A DNA stretch of 64,000 nucleotides from Nonomuraea montanisoli (GCF_013363975.1 NZ_JABWGN010000001.1:310001-374000), one strand, 5' to 3'; shown: positions 18,620 to 29,722, numbered from the stretch's first letter. The notes: generated by a model from the sequence alone, not told the origin. A program made the numbers and translations.

Positions 18620-19855
18620 TCAGGAGCCGGCGCGCCAGGAGTGGAGGTAGGACTCCTGCTCCTCGGTGAGCGCGTCGATGCCGATGCCCGTGGCCGCCAG
18701 CTTGAGCCGGGCCACCTCCTGGTCGATCGCCTCGGGCACGTCGTAGACCCCGGGCGCGAGCCCGGCCCGCTCCCCGGCGAGCCAGGCCACCGCGAGGGCC
18801 TGCGCCGAGAACGACATGTCCATGACCGCCGCCGGATGCCCCTCCGCGGCCGTCAGGTTCACCAGGCGGCCCTCCGCCAGCAGCAGCAGCCTCCGGCCGT
18901 CGGGCAGGACGTACTCGTCGGTGTTGGGCCGCACGCCGCGGTGGACCTCGACGGCCAGCTCGTCGAGCGCCCGCACGTCGATCTCCACGTCGAAGTGCCC
19001 CGCGTTGGCCAGGATGGCGCCGTCCTTCATGACGGCCAGGTGCTCGGCCCGGATCACGTCGCGGTTTCCCGTCACGGTGATGAACAGGTCGCCGGCCGCG
19101 GCGGCCTCCGCCATGGGCCGCACCTCGTAGCCCTGCAGGGTGGCGTCGAGCGCCTTGACCGCGTCGATCTCGGTCACCACGACCCGCGCGCCGAACCCCT
19201 TGGCCCGCTCCGCCACGCCCCGTCCGCAGAACCCGAACCCCGCCACCACCACGGTCCGCCCCGCGAGCATGGTGTTGGTGGCCCGCATGATCCCGTCCAG
19301 CGTGGACTGCCCGGTGCCGTAGCGGTTGTCGAACATCCGCTTCGTCCGCGTGTCGTTCACCGCCACGACCGGGAACCGCAGCGCGCCCTCCGAGGCCATC
19401 TGCCGCAGCCGGATGATCCCCGTGGTCGTCTCCTCGCAGCCGCCGCTCACTCCGTCGAGCAGGTCGGTGCGCTCGGTGTGCAACGTGTTGACCAGGTCGC
19501 AGCCGTCGTCGAGCACCAGGTCGGGCCCGAGGTCGAGGGCCTGGTGGATGTGCCGGTAGTAGGTGGCCCGGTCCACGCCGGCCCGCGCGTGGACCGCGAT
19601 GCCGTAGCCGCGCAGCGCCTCGGCCACGTCGTCCTGCGTCGACAGCGGGTTGGAGGCGGCCAGCGCGATCTCGGCGCCGCCCGCCCTGAGCGCGCCCATG
19701 AGCACCGCGGTCTCGGCGGTGACGTGCAGGCACGCGGCGATCCGCAACCCCTCCAGCGGCCGCTCGGCCCCGAACCGCTCCCCGATCGCCGTCAGAACAG
19801 GCATCGACCGAGCAGCCCAGGAGATCTGCCGCTCACCACTGTCCGAGAGATCCAC
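18620..19855 (-). CDS. Adenosylhomocysteinase, short form
   Basis: A 411-residue enzyme of the S-adenosylhomocysteine hydrolase family: N-terminal substrate region (LHVTAETAVLMGAL, SNPLSTQDDVAEAL), catalytic EETTTG, the NAD-binding GFGFCGRGVAE and the conserved VNLTAAEGHPAAVMDMSF. It lacks the ~40-residue insertion and the C-terminal KPDHYRY tail of the canonical enzyme encoded 190 bp upstream, so it is the short, archaeal/Thermotoga-like form. It splits SAH to adenosine and homocysteine, or may act on a related nucleoside. Two such genes side by side are unusual. Confidence 0.9.
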   Translation of the reverse strand: MDLSDSGERQISWAARSMPVLTAIGERFGAERPLEGLRIAACLHVTAETAVLMGALRAGGAEIALAASNPLSTQDDVAEALRGYGIAVHARAGVDRATYYRHIHQALDLGPDLVLDDGCDLVNTLHTERTDLLDGVSGGCEETTTGIIRLRQMASEGALRFPVVAVNDTRTKRMFDNRYGTGQSTLDGIMRATNTMLAGRTVVVAGFGFCGRGVAERAKGFGARVVVTEIDAVKALDATLQGYEVRPMAEAAAAGDLFITVTGNRDVIRAEHLAVMKDGAILANAGHFDVEIDVRALDELAVEVHRGVRPNTDEYVLPDGRRLLLLAEGRLVNLTAAEGHPAAVMDMSFSAQALAVAWLAGERAGLAPGVYDVPEAIDQEVARLKLAATGIGIDALTEEQESYLHSWRAGS

Positions 19856-20003
19856 GTGCCAAGCCCCAACCGAAGAACACGGCCAAGAGTGCGCTCGTAA
19901 CGGCGCGCATGCCGTGAGCCCTCACGACCGGCCATGACAGACGGAGGGGACGTCGGCGAGTGCGGGTGACTTGGCCTGCCGTAAAAGAAAATGATCTTAA
20001 ACC

Positions 20004-20032
20004 GGCTCCGGAGGGAAAGCCCCTCCGGAGCC
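20004..20032 (-). terminator. Rho-independent terminator of the long adenosylhomocysteinase gene
   Basis: A perfect 12-bp stem (GGCTCCGGAGGG / CCCTCCGGAGCC, 5-base loop) begins 14 bp after the stop codon. On the minus strand it is followed by a T-rich run (TTTAAGATCATTTTC). Transcription of the canonical gene should stop here, so the short paralogue is likely read from its own promoter. Confidence 0.75.
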
Positions 20033-20045
20033 TCGGCACGAGAAA

Positions 20046-21473
<1,428 letters not shown>

Positions 21474-21482
21474 GGTTTCCCC

Positions 21483-21518
21483 TCGCATCGGGACGGTGTC
21501 TCGCATCGGGACGGTGTC
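21483..21518. repeat. Perfect 18-bp tandem repeat in the ahcY leader
   Basis: TCGCATCGGGACGGTGTC occurs twice without a mismatch (21483-21500 and 21501-21518), ending about 10 bp before the ahcY start. Each copy carries an ATG in frame with ahcY on the minus strand. It may be a duplicated operator or a recent slippage product. Confidence 0.85.
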
Positions 21519-21590
21519 GCCGACGAGTCTAGGCGTCATTCCGGCGAGGTCGCATCTCGGCACCCCCGAAACTGACGTAAGAATGTAAGG

Positions 21591-21950
21591 ATGCGTATCA
21601 CGGAGGCCGCGCGACGGCTCGGCATGTCCCCTCGGATGCTGCGCTACCGGGAGGCGCTCGGTCTGCTGCCCCCGGTTCGCGAGCAGGGCGCCCACCGGCG
21701 GTTCGGGCCGGAGGAGCTGGCGGCCGTGGCCCAGGGCGTCGAGCTGGAGAAACGCTTCGACGTCTCCCCCGCCGAGCTGGCGTTCGCGCTGCGGGTGCTC
21801 AGCGAGCCCACCGTCGCCGCGGCCGTGCGCGACCTCGGCATACGGATCGGGCGGATCGCGGTGCCGCGCCGCGCGCTCGACTTCGAGAAGGAGAAGGCGC
21901 TGCGGCTGCTTCGAACCAGCGCCCCCGCGCATACGTCTAAGAAATCATGA
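21591..21950 (+). CDS. MerR family transcriptional regulator
   Basis: A 119-residue protein with a MerR winged helix-turn-helix at the N-terminus ([26 protein letters not shown], then HRRFGPEEL) and a short C-terminal helix without metal-binding cysteines. It diverges from ahcY with 117 bp between the starts, so it may regulate ahcY or itself. Its stop overlaps the next start by four bases (ATGA). Confidence 0.85.
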   Translation: MRITEAARRLGMSPRMLRYREALGLLPPVREQGAHRRFGPEELAAVAQGVELEKRFDVSPAELAFALRVLSEPTVAAAVRDLGIRIGRIAVPRRALDFEKEKALRLLRTSAPAHTSKKS

Positions 21951-22489
21951 AAGAGCTCTTAGTGGCCACCGTCCTCGCGCTCTCCCCGGCGCAGGCGGCG
22001 GGCTCCCCGGCGGCGCACGCCCCGGACTCCCCGGTCCAGGCCGCCCAGGCCGGCGGTGCGGCCGGCACGCCCCACGAGGTCAAGGTGTACTTCTCCAAGG
22101 GAGACGGCATTCCCGGCAAGGTCGTGGCCGTGACCCGTAAGGCGCCGGACCGGGGGGTGGCCAGGTTCGCCGTCCAGCAGCTCATCGCCGGCCCCACCAA
22201 GGCCGAGCGGCGGCGCGGCCTGCACTCGGAGTTGACGGGCAAGCTGCGCGGCCGGTCGTCGTGCGGCGCCGACTTCACCGTCGCGTTCAAGAAGGGCGTG
22301 GCGACGCTGCGCTTCTGCCGCACCGTCGTGGGCGACGGCGTCGGCGGCGACGCGCGGGCCCTGCACACCATCGACAGGACGCTCAAGCAGTTCGACGGCG
22401 TGCGCAAGGTGGTCAGCCTGGACAAGAAGGGCCGCTGCCTGTTCGACCAGAGCGAGAGCGGCACGTCCTGCCTGACCGGGCACGAGTAG
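21947..22489 (+). CDS. GerMN-domain-like exported protein
   Basis: This 180-residue protein has an N-terminal signal sequence, an Ala/Pro/Gly linker and a domain resembling GerMN (HEVKVYFSKGD, VARFAVQQLIAGPTKAERRRGL, IDRTLKQFDGVRKVV), with three Cys. GerMN domains occur in lipoproteins such as LpqB; the role of stand-alone actinobacterial versions is unknown. Translation is coupled to the MerR gene by a 4-base overlap. Confidence 0.75.
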   Translation: MKELLVATVLALSPAQAAGSPAAHAPDSPVQAAQAGGAAGTPHEVKVYFSKGDGIPGKVVAVTRKAPDRGVARFAVQQLIAGPTKAERRRGLHSELTGKLRGRSSCGADFTVAFKKGVATLRFCRTVVGDGVGGDARALHTIDRTLKQFDGVRKVVSLDKKGRCLFDQSESGTSCLTGHE

Positions 22490-22504
22490 GACGCCGCCGC
22501 GAGC

Positions 22505-22535
22505 GGCGCCCCCGGACGCGTCAGCCGGGGGCGCC
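22505..22535. terminator. Hairpin between convergent GerMN and esterase genes
   Basis: An 11-bp perfect stem (GGCGCCCCCGG / CCGGGGGCGCC, 9-base loop) lies between the two convergent genes, its right arm reaching into the 3' end of the esterase gene. It may terminate both transcripts; there is no T-run. Confidence 0.5.
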
Positions 22536-23666
22536 GGTGGACGGGCCGCCGCTGGGGGCGGCGGTGGACGACGGGGCTTCGCCGCTGGGGGCGTGGAGCT
22601 GCTGGGCCAGCCACGGCAGGGCCTGCGGCAGCTCCCGGTTCCAGGTGTTGAAGTTGTGGCCGCCGCTGGGCAGGATCAGCGACGACGCCTGCATGGGCGG
22701 CTTGACCGCGGCCAGGAAGGCGAGCGTCGAGCGGTAGTCGCTCTCCCCCTTCCGGCTGCTGGTGACGAGCACGTTGACCGGGGGCGCGGGCAGCGTCGCC
22801 AGCCGCCACATCAGGTCGTTGTCGTGCTCGAGCGCCTGCTGCCCGCCGAACAGGTCGCCCGTGGTGCCGTCGATGATCGTCCGGTAGTAGCCCGACAGCG
22901 ACACCGCCGCCGAGAACGCCTGCGGATGGGTCATGGCGAGCTTGAGCGCGCAGTACCCGCCGGTCGAGCCCCCGATGATCCCCCAGTACTCCCTGCCCGG
23001 CGCCACCCGGTACGCGGTCGTCATGTCCCGCCGCACGTCGTCGGCGAAGTACTTCTGGATCTGCGGCCCGCCCGGCACGTCCACGCACTCGGTGTCACGC
23101 GGCAGCACCACGCTGGGCCGCATCATCACGAGGACGGCGGGGGGCACCTGGTGGCGGCTGATGGCGGTCGCGAGCCGGCCGGGCAGGTCGAGCCGGGTCA
23201 TCAGGTTGCGCGGGTCACCCGGGTAGCCGGTCAGCGCGAGGATCGCGGGGAAGCGCCGCCGGTGGTCCGTGAGGTAGGCCGTGGGCAGGAAGACGTACGC
23301 CTGCTCGCTGAGGTGCGTGGTGGGGCCGGGCATGATGACGTGCTCGATCCGCCCGCCGCGCACCGCTTGGCTGTCCAGCACCTGGAGGCCCTGCCCGGCG
23401 ATCGTGATGGCCGCCGTGCCGGGGTCGGTGCCGAGCAGGTCGTCCCACGAGCCGTAGAAGCCGAAGTAGTTGTTGACGAACAGTCCGAGTGCCGCCAGGG
23501 TCAGCACCTGGTTGCCCGCCAGCACCCCCGCCCGTGCCAGGACGGCGGTCCAGCGCCGTCCGGCCAGTCGCCCGGCCAGCCGCGGCCACGCCCAGACCGT
23601 GGCGACGAGCGCGCCGATCGCCAGCGCGCCCGTCATAAGCTGGAGGGGAAGCGAAGTGAGTCCCAT
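22521..23666 (-). CDS. Membrane-anchored alpha/beta-hydrolase (esterase D / antigen 85-like)
   Basis: A 381-residue protein with an N-terminal membrane part (three hydrophobic segments in the first ~70 residues) followed by an extracellular esterase domain. The nucleophile is in GGSTGGY (Ser234); the C-terminal GGHNFNTWNRELP supplies the catalytic His. This layout is shared with the mycolyltransferase-like esterases of Corynebacteriales and with many actinobacterial esterases of unknown substrate. Mycolates are not expected in this lineage, so another acyl substrate is likelier. Confidence 0.88.
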   Translation of the reverse strand: MGLTSLPLQLMTGALAIGALVATVWAWPRLAGRLAGRRWTAVLARAGVLAGNQVLTLAALGLFVNNYFGFYGSWDDLLGTDPGTAAITIAGQGLQVLDSQAVRGGRIEHVIMPGPTTHLSEQAYVFLPTAYLTDHRRRFPAILALTGYPGDPRNLMTRLDLPGRLATAISRHQVPPAVLVMMRPSVVLPRDTECVDVPGGPQIQKYFADDVRRDMTTAYRVAPGREYWGIIGGSTGGYCALKLAMTHPQAFSAAVSLSGYYRTIIDGTTGDLFGGQQALEHDNDLMWRLATLPAPPVNVLVTSSRKGESDYRSTLAFLAAVKPPMQASSLILPSGGHNFNTWNRELPQALPWLAQQLHAPSGEAPSSTAAPSGGPSTGAPG

Positions 23667-23740
23667 CTTCCAGAGGCTTACCCGCCACGCCGTAAGACCG
23701 TGGTTAACACGCGGATTATCGCCTTGGGCGTTGAATCCGG

Positions 23741-25462
23741 ATGGTGAAGAAGATCTCGCATCCCTGGGTGCCCGCCGTCGCGGGCTACGCGGCCCTGATG
23801 GTCGGACTCCTCGACATCGTCAAGGCCGTGGCCCCCCGCCTGGGCCGCAGCGGGATGGCGGCGTGGTCGGACGCGCTGCCCGGCATCGTGACGACCGTCG
23901 CCCGGGCCACCTCCCTCGTGGTGGGCATCCTGCTCATCATGCTCGCGCACGCCCTGCGCCGCAGGAAGGTGCGCGCCTGGCGGGCGGTCGTGGCGCTGCT
24001 GCCGGTCAGCGCGATCCTGGCCCTGATCCATCTGCGTCCCGTCACGGCGGCCATCAGCCTGCTCTTCCTCGTGGCGCTGCTCATGAACCGCCGCGAGTTC
24101 TACGCGCTGTCCGATCCGCGCAGCCGGTGGCGGGCGCTGTGGAACCTGCTCGCGTTCGGCGCCCTCGACCTCGCCCTGGGGTACGTGATCGTCAGCCTGC
24201 GCCCCCGGGCGATCGCCGGCGATCCCGGCGTCCTCGACCGGCTCCAGCACGTGGTCCTCGGCCTGGTCGGCATCGAGGGCCCGGTCACCTTCGTCGCGCC
24301 GCGTGTGGGCGACCTGGTCTACTTCTCGCTGCTCGCGCTCGGCACCCTGACCGCCGTCACCACCGCCTACCTGGCCCTGCGCCCCGAACGCCCGGCCGCC
24401 GAGCTGACCGACCAGGACGAGAGCCGCCTGCGCGAGCTGCTCGACCGGCACGGCGCGCGCGACTCGCTCGGCTACTTCGCGCTCCGCCGCGACAAGAGCG
24501 TGATCTTCTCGCCCTCCGGCAAGGCGGCGATCGCCTACCGGGTGGTCTCGGGCGTCATGCTGGCCAGTGGCGACCCGATCGGCGACCGGGAGGCGTGGCC
24601 GGCGGTGATCAAGGTCTTCATGGCCGAGGCGAGGAGGCACGCCTGGGTGCCGGCCGTGATCGGCTGCAGCGAGACGGGCGGCGAGGTGTGGACCCGCGAG
24701 GCCGGGCTGTCGGCGCTGGAGATCGGGGACGAGGCGGTGGTCGAGGTCGCCGACTTCACCCTGGAGGGACGGGCGATGCGCAACGTCCGCCAGATGGCCA
24801 ACCGGACCGAACGGGCGGGCTACACCTGCCTCGTGCGCAGGGTGGGCGAGCTCACGGAGGAGGAGAAGGAACGGATCAGGGCGGCCTCCGCCTCCTGGCG
24901 CGGCGCGGAGACCGAGCGCGGGTTCTCGATGGCGCTCGGCCGCTTCGGCGATCCCGGCGACGGCCGCTGCATGGTGGTCACGGCGCACAAGGACGGCCAG
25001 ATCAGGGCCGTGCTGCACTTCGTGCCCTGGGGGCCGCGCGGCATCTCGCTCGACCTGATGCGCCGCGACCGCGACGCCGATCCCGGTCTCAACGAGCTGC
25101 TGATCGTCAAGACCCTGCAGGCGGCGCCCTCGATGGGCGTCGACCAGGTCTCGCTCAACTTCGCGATGTTCCGGGCGGCCCTGGCGCGGGGCGAGCGGCT
25201 CGGCGCCGGGCCGGTGCTGCGGGCCTGGCGCGGCCTGCTGCTCTTCCTGTCGCACTGGTTCCAGATCGAGTCGCTCTACCGGTTCAACGCCAAGTTCCGC
25301 CCGGTCTGGGAGCCGCGCTTCGTCGTCTATCCGAACGCGCGCGACCTGCCGCGCATCGGCGTGTCGGCGCTGCAGGCCGAGGCGTTCATCACCCTCGGCC
25401 GGCCGCGCCTCGGACGCCGGAGCGCGCGCCTGGTCGGGAACGAGGCGGCACCGCTCACCTGA
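23741..25462 (+). CDS. DUF2156 phosphatidylglycerol lysyltransferase-like membrane protein
   Basis: A 573-residue protein with about six N-terminal hydrophobic segments (residues 10-230) and a soluble C-terminal DUF2156/GNAT-fold domain with FALRRDKSVIFSPSGKAAIAY, SGDPIGDREAW, RNVRQMANRTERAGYTC and LNFAMFRAAL. This matches the catalytic half of MprF/LysX enzymes, which transfer aminoacyl groups from tRNA to phosphatidylglycerol. The large MprF flippase domain is absent here; two separate proteins of that fold are encoded near 45-47 kb. It is transcribed divergently from the esterase gene. Confidence 0.88.
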   Translation: MVKKISHPWVPAVAGYAALMVGLLDIVKAVAPRLGRSGMAAWSDALPGIVTTVARATSLVVGILLIMLAHALRRRKVRAWRAVVALLPVSAILALIHLRPVTAAISLLFLVALLMNRREFYALSDPRSRWRALWNLLAFGALDLALGYVIVSLRPRAIAGDPGVLDRLQHVVLGLVGIEGPVTFVAPRVGDLVYFSLLALGTLTAVTTAYLALRPERPAAELTDQDESRLRELLDRHGARDSLGYFALRRDKSVIFSPSGKAAIAYRVVSGVMLASGDPIGDREAWPAVIKVFMAEARRHAWVPAVIGCSETGGEVWTREAGLSALEIGDEAVVEVADFTLEGRAMRNVRQMANRTERAGYTCLVRRVGELTEEEKERIRAASASWRGAETERGFSMALGRFGDPGDGRCMVVTAHKDGQIRAVLHFVPWGPRGISLDLMRRDRDADPGLNELLIVKTLQAAPSMGVDQVSLNFAMFRAALARGERLGAGPVLRAWRGLLLFLSHWFQIESLYRFNAKFRPVWEPRFVVYPNARDLPRIGVSALQAEAFITLGRPRLGRRSARLVGNEAAPLT

Positions 25463-25541
25463 ACACCGACCCCGGGCACCCGGCGGTGAGCGCCGGGTGC
25501 CGGACGACGAGGGCCGGGCGCGCGGCGGTGAGGGCCGGGTG

Positions 25542-26468
25542 TCAGGCGGTGGTGGTGCGGGAGCGGTCGAGGTCGGGCTCCAGGTAGATGACCCGGGCGA
25601 TCGGCACGGCCTCGCGGATACGCCGCTCCGCCTCGTCGATGCCCCGCGCGACCTCCGACGCCGTGTCGTTGTGCGCGACCGCGATCTTGGCCGCCACCAG
25701 CAGCTCCTCCGGCCCGAGGTGCAGCGTCCGCATGTGGATCACCCGCTCGACCTCGTCGGCGGCCTCCAGCGCGTCGCAGATCTGGCGCTCCATCTCGGGG
25801 GTGGCGCTCTCGCCCAGCAGCAGCGACTTCGTCTCGACCGCCAGGATGACGGCGATCACCGCGAGCAGCAGGCCGATCATGATCGTGCCGATGGCGTCCC
25901 AGACGGGGTTGCCCGTGATGACCGCCATGGTGACGCCGAACAGCGCGAAGATCAGGCCGAGCAGCGCGCCGAGGTCCTCCAGCAGGATGACCGGCAGCTC
26001 GGGCGACTTGGAGCGGCGGATGAACGCGAACCACGACTGCTGCCCGCGCAGCGGTGCGGCCTCGCGGATGGCCGTGCGGAACGAGAAGCCCTCCGCGATG
26101 ATCGCGAAGATCAGCACGGCGAACGCCCAGATCGGCGACTCCACCCCCTCCTCGGAGGAGAGCTTGTGGATGCCCTCGTACAGGGAGAAGACCGCGCCGA
26201 TCGTGAACAGCACCACGGCCACCACGAACGCGTAGAAGTAGCGCTCGCGGCCGTAGCCGAACGGATGCTCGCGATCCTGCCCGCGCTGCGCCCGCTTGCC
26301 GCCGATCAGCAGCAGCAACTGGTTGCCCGAGTCGGCCACCGAGTGGATGCCCTCGGCCAGCATCGACGACGAGCCGGTGAAGAACGCGGCCACGAACTTC
26401 GATGCGGCGATGGCCAGGTTGGCCGACAGGGCCGCGATGATTGCTTTCGTACCGCCGCTCGCGCTCAC
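25542..26468 (-). CDS. Cation diffusion facilitator family transporter
   Basis: A 308-residue proton-coupled metal efflux protein. It has six transmembrane segments in the first ~210 residues, the metal-site motif HSVADSGNQ in TM2 (His/Asp) and a cytoplasmic C-terminal domain with MRTLHLGPEELLVAAKIAV. Substrates of the family are Zn, Fe, Mn or Co; the sequence does not decide. It is the last gene of the manB operon, 52 bp after the SIS gene. Confidence 0.92.
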   Translation of the reverse strand: MSASGGTKAIIAALSANLAIAASKFVAAFFTGSSSMLAEGIHSVADSGNQLLLLIGGKRAQRGQDREHPFGYGRERYFYAFVVAVVLFTIGAVFSLYEGIHKLSSEEGVESPIWAFAVLIFAIIAEGFSFRTAIREAAPLRGQQSWFAFIRRSKSPELPVILLEDLGALLGLIFALFGVTMAVITGNPVWDAIGTIMIGLLLAVIAVILAVETKSLLLGESATPEMERQICDALEAADEVERVIHMRTLHLGPEELLVAAKIAVAHNDTASEVARGIDEAERRIREAVPIARVIYLEPDLDRSRTTTA

Positions 26469-26520
26469 CGGTCTGCTCCACTCATAAAGATCATGTACTC
26501 ATTGCCCCGGGAAGGGGATC

Positions 26521-27627
26521 CTATTCCGCAATCCTGGCCTTCAGCTCGGTGATGGCCGACACCGGGGTCGGGTCAATGCCGTACCCGAGGGCGAGGTAGA
26601 CACTCGCGTAGTCGGCGATCCCGATGAGCGAGGCCATCCGGACCAGCGGATGCTCCCCCTCGGCGGCCAGCTCGCTGACCGGCACGTCGCGCTCGTGGGC
26701 CAGCCGCGCCGACGCCTCGCGGCGGCGCGTCACCTGGGGATGCTCCTCGCTGTCGCGCACGAGCACCAGGCGCAGACCGCGGCCGGGCTCGTCGGAGAAG
26801 ATGTCGCGCTGGGCGAACGGGCCGTCGAAGGCGACCACCTGGTTGTGGTTGGCCTCGGGCAGCTCGCCGAAGACGGCGGGGTACTTCGCGTTCTCGTTGA
26901 GCTGGCAGGCCAGCCGGTAGCCGGCGACCGCGGCGAGCGGCGAGGTGCCCCAGATCATCGGCACGCTCTCGGCCAGCTCCATGGCCAGCGTCTTGCCCGG
27001 GTTGATGAACGACTCGCTGGAGGGCCGGCACCGGTGGGCGATGGCCTCCAGCGTCACGGCCACCTCCTCGAACAGCGAAGCCTCGGCCCGGACCAGGCCG
27101 AGCGCGGACGCGGCCACGATCAGCGGGACGGTCAGCAGCCAGACGTTCGCGCGCGGCTGGCCGACCGCGGGCACCGGCACGAACGGCGCCGACGCCTGCC
27201 GGGCGATCGCCTCCAGCGGCGAGTCCGCGCTGCCCACCGCGAGCAACCGGCAGCCGCGCCGCACGGCCTCCGTGGTCGCCGACAGCGTCTCCTCCGTACG
27301 GCCCGAGCAGGAGACGGCGATCACCAGGTCGGCGGCGCCCACCCAGCCGGGGAGCTGGTAGGAGCGCACGGTGACGATCGGCAGCGGCGCGCCCCGGCCG
27401 GCCACGGCGGCGAGGATGTCGCCCGCGATGGCCGAGCCGCCCATGCCGACGACCACGACGGCGCGCGGCCGGTACTGCCCGACCCGGCCGGGCAGTCCGG
27501 CCTCGACGGCGACGCGGTGCCCGGTGCGCACCTGGGCCGCTGACGCGGCGACCGCGAGCAGCATGCCGCCCGGGTCGCCGTCGGTCAGGTGTTGCTGGTC
27601 GTCGAGCCGGTCAGGCTCCCAGATCAC
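26521..27627 (-). CDS. SIS domain phosphosugar isomerase, Pgi/Pmi type
   Basis: A 368-residue protein starting at GTG 27627. The SIS domain has [17 protein letters not shown] and [13 protein letters not shown]; the C-terminal half has [22 protein letters not shown] and [13 protein letters not shown], typical of the bifunctional phosphoglucose/phosphomannose isomerase family (MPI/PGI). It would interconvert fructose-6-P with mannose-6-P (and glucose-6-P), feeding the phosphomannomutase encoded two genes upstream. Its start overlaps the Trm112 stop (GTGA). Confidence 0.9.
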   Translation of the reverse strand: MIWEPDRLDDQQHLTDGDPGGMLLAVAASAAQVRTGHRVAVEAGLPGRVGQYRPRAVVVVGMGGSAIAGDILAAVAGRGAPLPIVTVRSYQLPGWVGAADLVIAVSCSGRTEETLSATTEAVRRGCRLLAVGSADSPLEAIARQASAPFVPVPAVGQPRANVWLLTVPLIVAASALGLVRAEASLFEEVAVTLEAIAHRCRPSSESFINPGKTLAMELAESVPMIWGTSPLAAVAGYRLACQLNENAKYPAVFGELPEANHNQVVAFDGPFAQRDIFSDEPGRGLRLVLVRDSEEHPQVTRRREASARLAHERDVPVSELAAEGEHPLVRMASLIGIADYASVYLALGYGIDPTPVSAITELKARIAE

Positions 27628-27803
27628 GGCTTCCTGGCCTCGTCGACGAGAAGCACCGGGATGTCGTCGCGCACGGGGTAGACCAGGCCGCACCCGGTGC
27701 AGGCGAGCTCCCCGGCCTCGTCGCCGGCCCCGCCCTCGGCACGCAGCGGTGACTTGCACGCCGGGCAGGCCAGGATCTCCAGCAGCCAGTCGTCGATCTT
27801 CAC
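27624..27803 (-). CDS. Trm112 family zinc-ribbon protein
   Basis: A 59-residue protein starting at GTG 27803 (AAGGG 8 bases upstream). It has two Cys pairs (CPAC and CTGC) and the family ending [10 protein letters not shown]. In eukaryotes Trm112 activates methyltransferases; bacterial copies are short zinc-ribbon proteins of unclear role. It overlaps both neighbours by four bases, so manB, this gene and the SIS gene are translated as a coupled unit. Confidence 0.9.
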   Translation of the reverse strand: MKIDDWLLEILACPACKSPLRAEGGAGDEAGELACTGCGLVYPVRDDIPVLLVDEARKP

Positions 27804-29164
27804 TCTGACACCCTTCTTACGACGGCGAGCACCTCGTCGGTGATCGCCTTCATCGTGGTCTCGTCGGCCGCCTCGGCGTTGAGCCTGAGCAGCGGCTCGG
27901 TGTTGGACGCGCGCAGGTTGAACCACCAGCCGGAGCCGGTGACGGTCAGCCCGTCGAGCTCGTCGAACCCGCCCCGGCCCGCGAACTCCTCGCGCACCCG
28001 GCGCAGCGCGGCCCCCTGGTCGTCGACCGTGCTGTTGATCTCGCCGGAGGCGTGGTAGCGGGCGTACGCCCCGACCACCTCGGACAGCGGCCGGTCCTGC
28101 TCGCCGAGCGCGGCGAGCACGTGCAGCGCGGCCAGCATGCCGGAGTCGGCGTACCAGAAGTCGCGGAAGTAGTAGTGGGCGGAGTGCTCGCCGCCGAAGA
28201 CCGCGCCGGCGCGCGCCATCTCGGCCTTGATGAACGAGTGGCCCACGCGGGTGCGCACCGGCCGCCCGCCCTGCTCGCGGACGATCTCGGGGACGCCGAG
28301 CGAGGTGATGAGGTTGTGGATGATCACGGCGCCGGGGTGCTTGGCCAGCTCGCGGGTGGCGACCAGCGCGGTGACCGCCGACGGGGAGACGGACTCACCC
28401 CGCTCGTCCACGACCCAGCAGCGGTCGGCGTCGCCGTCGAAGGCCAGGCCGAGGTCGGCGCCGCTGTCGACGACCGCGCGCTGCAGATCGCGCAGGTTGG
28501 CCGGCTCCAGGGGGTTGGCCTCGTGGTTGGGGAAGGTGCCGTCGAGCTCGAAGTAGAGGGGCACCGTCTCGATGGGCAGCCCGTCGAAGACGGCGGGCAC
28601 GGTGTGGCCGCCCATGCCGTTGCCCGCGTCGACGACCACCTTGAGCGGCCGGATGCCGGACAGGTCGACGAGGGTGCGCAGGTGGCCCGCGTAGCCCTGG
28701 AGCAGGTCCTTCTCGATCAGCGCCCCGTTCGCGCCGCCGCCGGCGAGCGCGCCGCCCGAGGCCAGCAGCTCGGCGGCCCGGTCGCGGATCTCGGTCAGGC
28801 CCGTGTCGCCGCCGATCGGCACCGCGCCCGCGCGGCACATCTTCATGCCGTTGTAGCGGGCCGGGTTGTGGCTGGCGGTGAACATCACGCCGGGCAGCCC
28901 GAGGCTGCCGCTGGCGTAGTACAGCAGGTCGGTGGACCCGAGCCCGGCGTAGACCACGTCCACGCCGCGCGAGCGCGCGCCCCGCACGAACGCCGCGCTC
29001 AACGGCACGGACGACTCGCGCATGTCATGGGCGACCACGGCCGACTCCGCCCCGGTCACCTCCGCGAACGCCGCCCCCACGGCCTCCGCCGCCGGCTCGT
29101 CCAGCTCGTCGGGCACCACTCCGCGTACGTCGTAAGCTTTGAAGATCTTGGCGAGGTCGCCCAC
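27800..29164 (-). CDS. manB: Phosphomannomutase/phosphoglucomutase
   Basis: A 454-residue alpha-D-phosphohexomutase. The phosphoserine loop is [14 protein letters not shown] (Ser98), the magnesium loop [11 protein letters not shown], the sugar-binding loop [12 protein letters not shown] and the phosphate-binding loop [12 protein letters not shown]. It makes mannose-1-P (or glucose-1-P) for GDP-mannose synthesis, connecting the SIS isomerase to the pyrophosphorylase at 42.6 kb. GTG start. Same order as the conserved actinobacterial locus. Confidence 0.95.
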   Translation of the reverse strand: MGDLAKIFKAYDVRGVVPDELDEPAAEAVGAAFAEVTGAESAVVAHDMRESSVPLSAAFVRGARSRGVDVVYAGLGSTDLLYYASGSLGLPGVMFTASHNPARYNGMKMCRAGAVPIGGDTGLTEIRDRAAELLASGGALAGGGANGALIEKDLLQGYAGHLRTLVDLSGIRPLKVVVDAGNGMGGHTVPAVFDGLPIETVPLYFELDGTFPNHEANPLEPANLRDLQRAVVDSGADLGLAFDGDADRCWVVDERGESVSPSAVTALVATRELAKHPGAVIIHNLITSLGVPEIVREQGGRPVRTRVGHSFIKAEMARAGAVFGGEHSAHYYFRDFWYADSGMLAALHVLAALGEQDRPLSEVVGAYARYHASGEINSTVDDQGAALRRVREEFAGRGGFDELDGLTVTGSGWWFNLRASNTEPLLRLNAEAADETTMKAITDEVLAVVRRVSE

Positions 29165-29204
29165 TCTCCAGCTCCGCCCCTAGGTCTGCTACGTCTGGAC
29201 GAGC

Positions 29205-29570
29205 CTACCGGTCACGGTGCTGCTGGGCGGAACGAAGAACGCGCAGATGCCCGCGGCGGCCGACCTCGACGCCCTGCCCGACCGGCTCGCCGCCGCCGGG
29301 GGTGGGCCGGGCGGCCTCGCGCACGGCGTTGGCCAGCGCCTCCAGGTCGTCGGAACTGGGCGAGGCGCCGTCCGTCGGCAGGCGCACCACCTCCCAGCCG
29401 CGGGGGGCGGTCAGCCGCTCGGCGTGTTCGGCGCACAGGTCGTAGCAGTGTGGCTCCGCGTACGTCGCCAGGGGGCCGAGAACAGCGGTCGAGTCGGCGT
29501 ATACGTACGTGAGCGTGAAGACGGCAGGCTGGCTGCAGGCGGTGCGGGAACAGCGGCGGACGGGGCTCAC
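29205..29570 (-). CDS. DUF3499 family protein
   Basis: A 121-residue protein conserved in actinobacteria. Seen: N-terminal RRCSRTACSQPAVFTLTYVY and PHCYDLCAEHAERLTAPRGW, whose Cys/His pattern suggests a small zinc-binding fold. Function unknown. The GTG at 29570 is chosen because the family begins with the RRCSR motif; no good ribosome site precedes it. It sits upstream of manB, 40 bp away, and diverges from the zincin-like gene across a 20-bp repeat array. Confidence 0.85.
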   Translation of the reverse strand: MSPVRRCSRTACSQPAVFTLTYVYADSTAVLGPLATYAEPHCYDLCAEHAERLTAPRGWEVVRLPTDGASPSSDDLEALANAVREAARPTPGGGEPVGQGVEVGRRGHLRVLRSAQQHRDR

Positions 29571-29630
29571 GGAGGGACCGTATCCGGTAAGGGGGCGGGG
29601 CGCCACTATCTGAGCGCTCTTAACGAGCGT

Positions 29631-29722
29631 GTCGCCACAATTCGGACAGCTGTCGCAGCGTTCGGACGCCTGTCGCAGCGTTCGGCCGAGTGTCACAGTG
29701 TTCGGCCGCCTGTCGCAGCGTT
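29631..29722. repeat. 20-bp tandem repeat array between divergent DUF3499 and zincin-like genes
   Basis: Units of the form GTCGCAGCGTTCGGCCGCCT begin at 29631 (diverged), 29652, 29672, 29692 and 29712, giving a strict 20-bp period over the last four. Each junction carries CTG(N3)CAG or a close variant. It lies 60 bp from each start codon, so it could be a multi-copy operator or a slippage array. Confidence 0.8.

Noticed and set aside
22521..23666. Mycolyltransferase (antigen 85)
   Set aside because: Fold and GxSxG agree, but no mycolate genes are seen and the lineage probably lacks mycolic acids; kept as a generic esterase.
29631..29722. CRISPR array
   Set aside because: 20-bp units are directly adjacent with no unique spacers and no cas genes are present.
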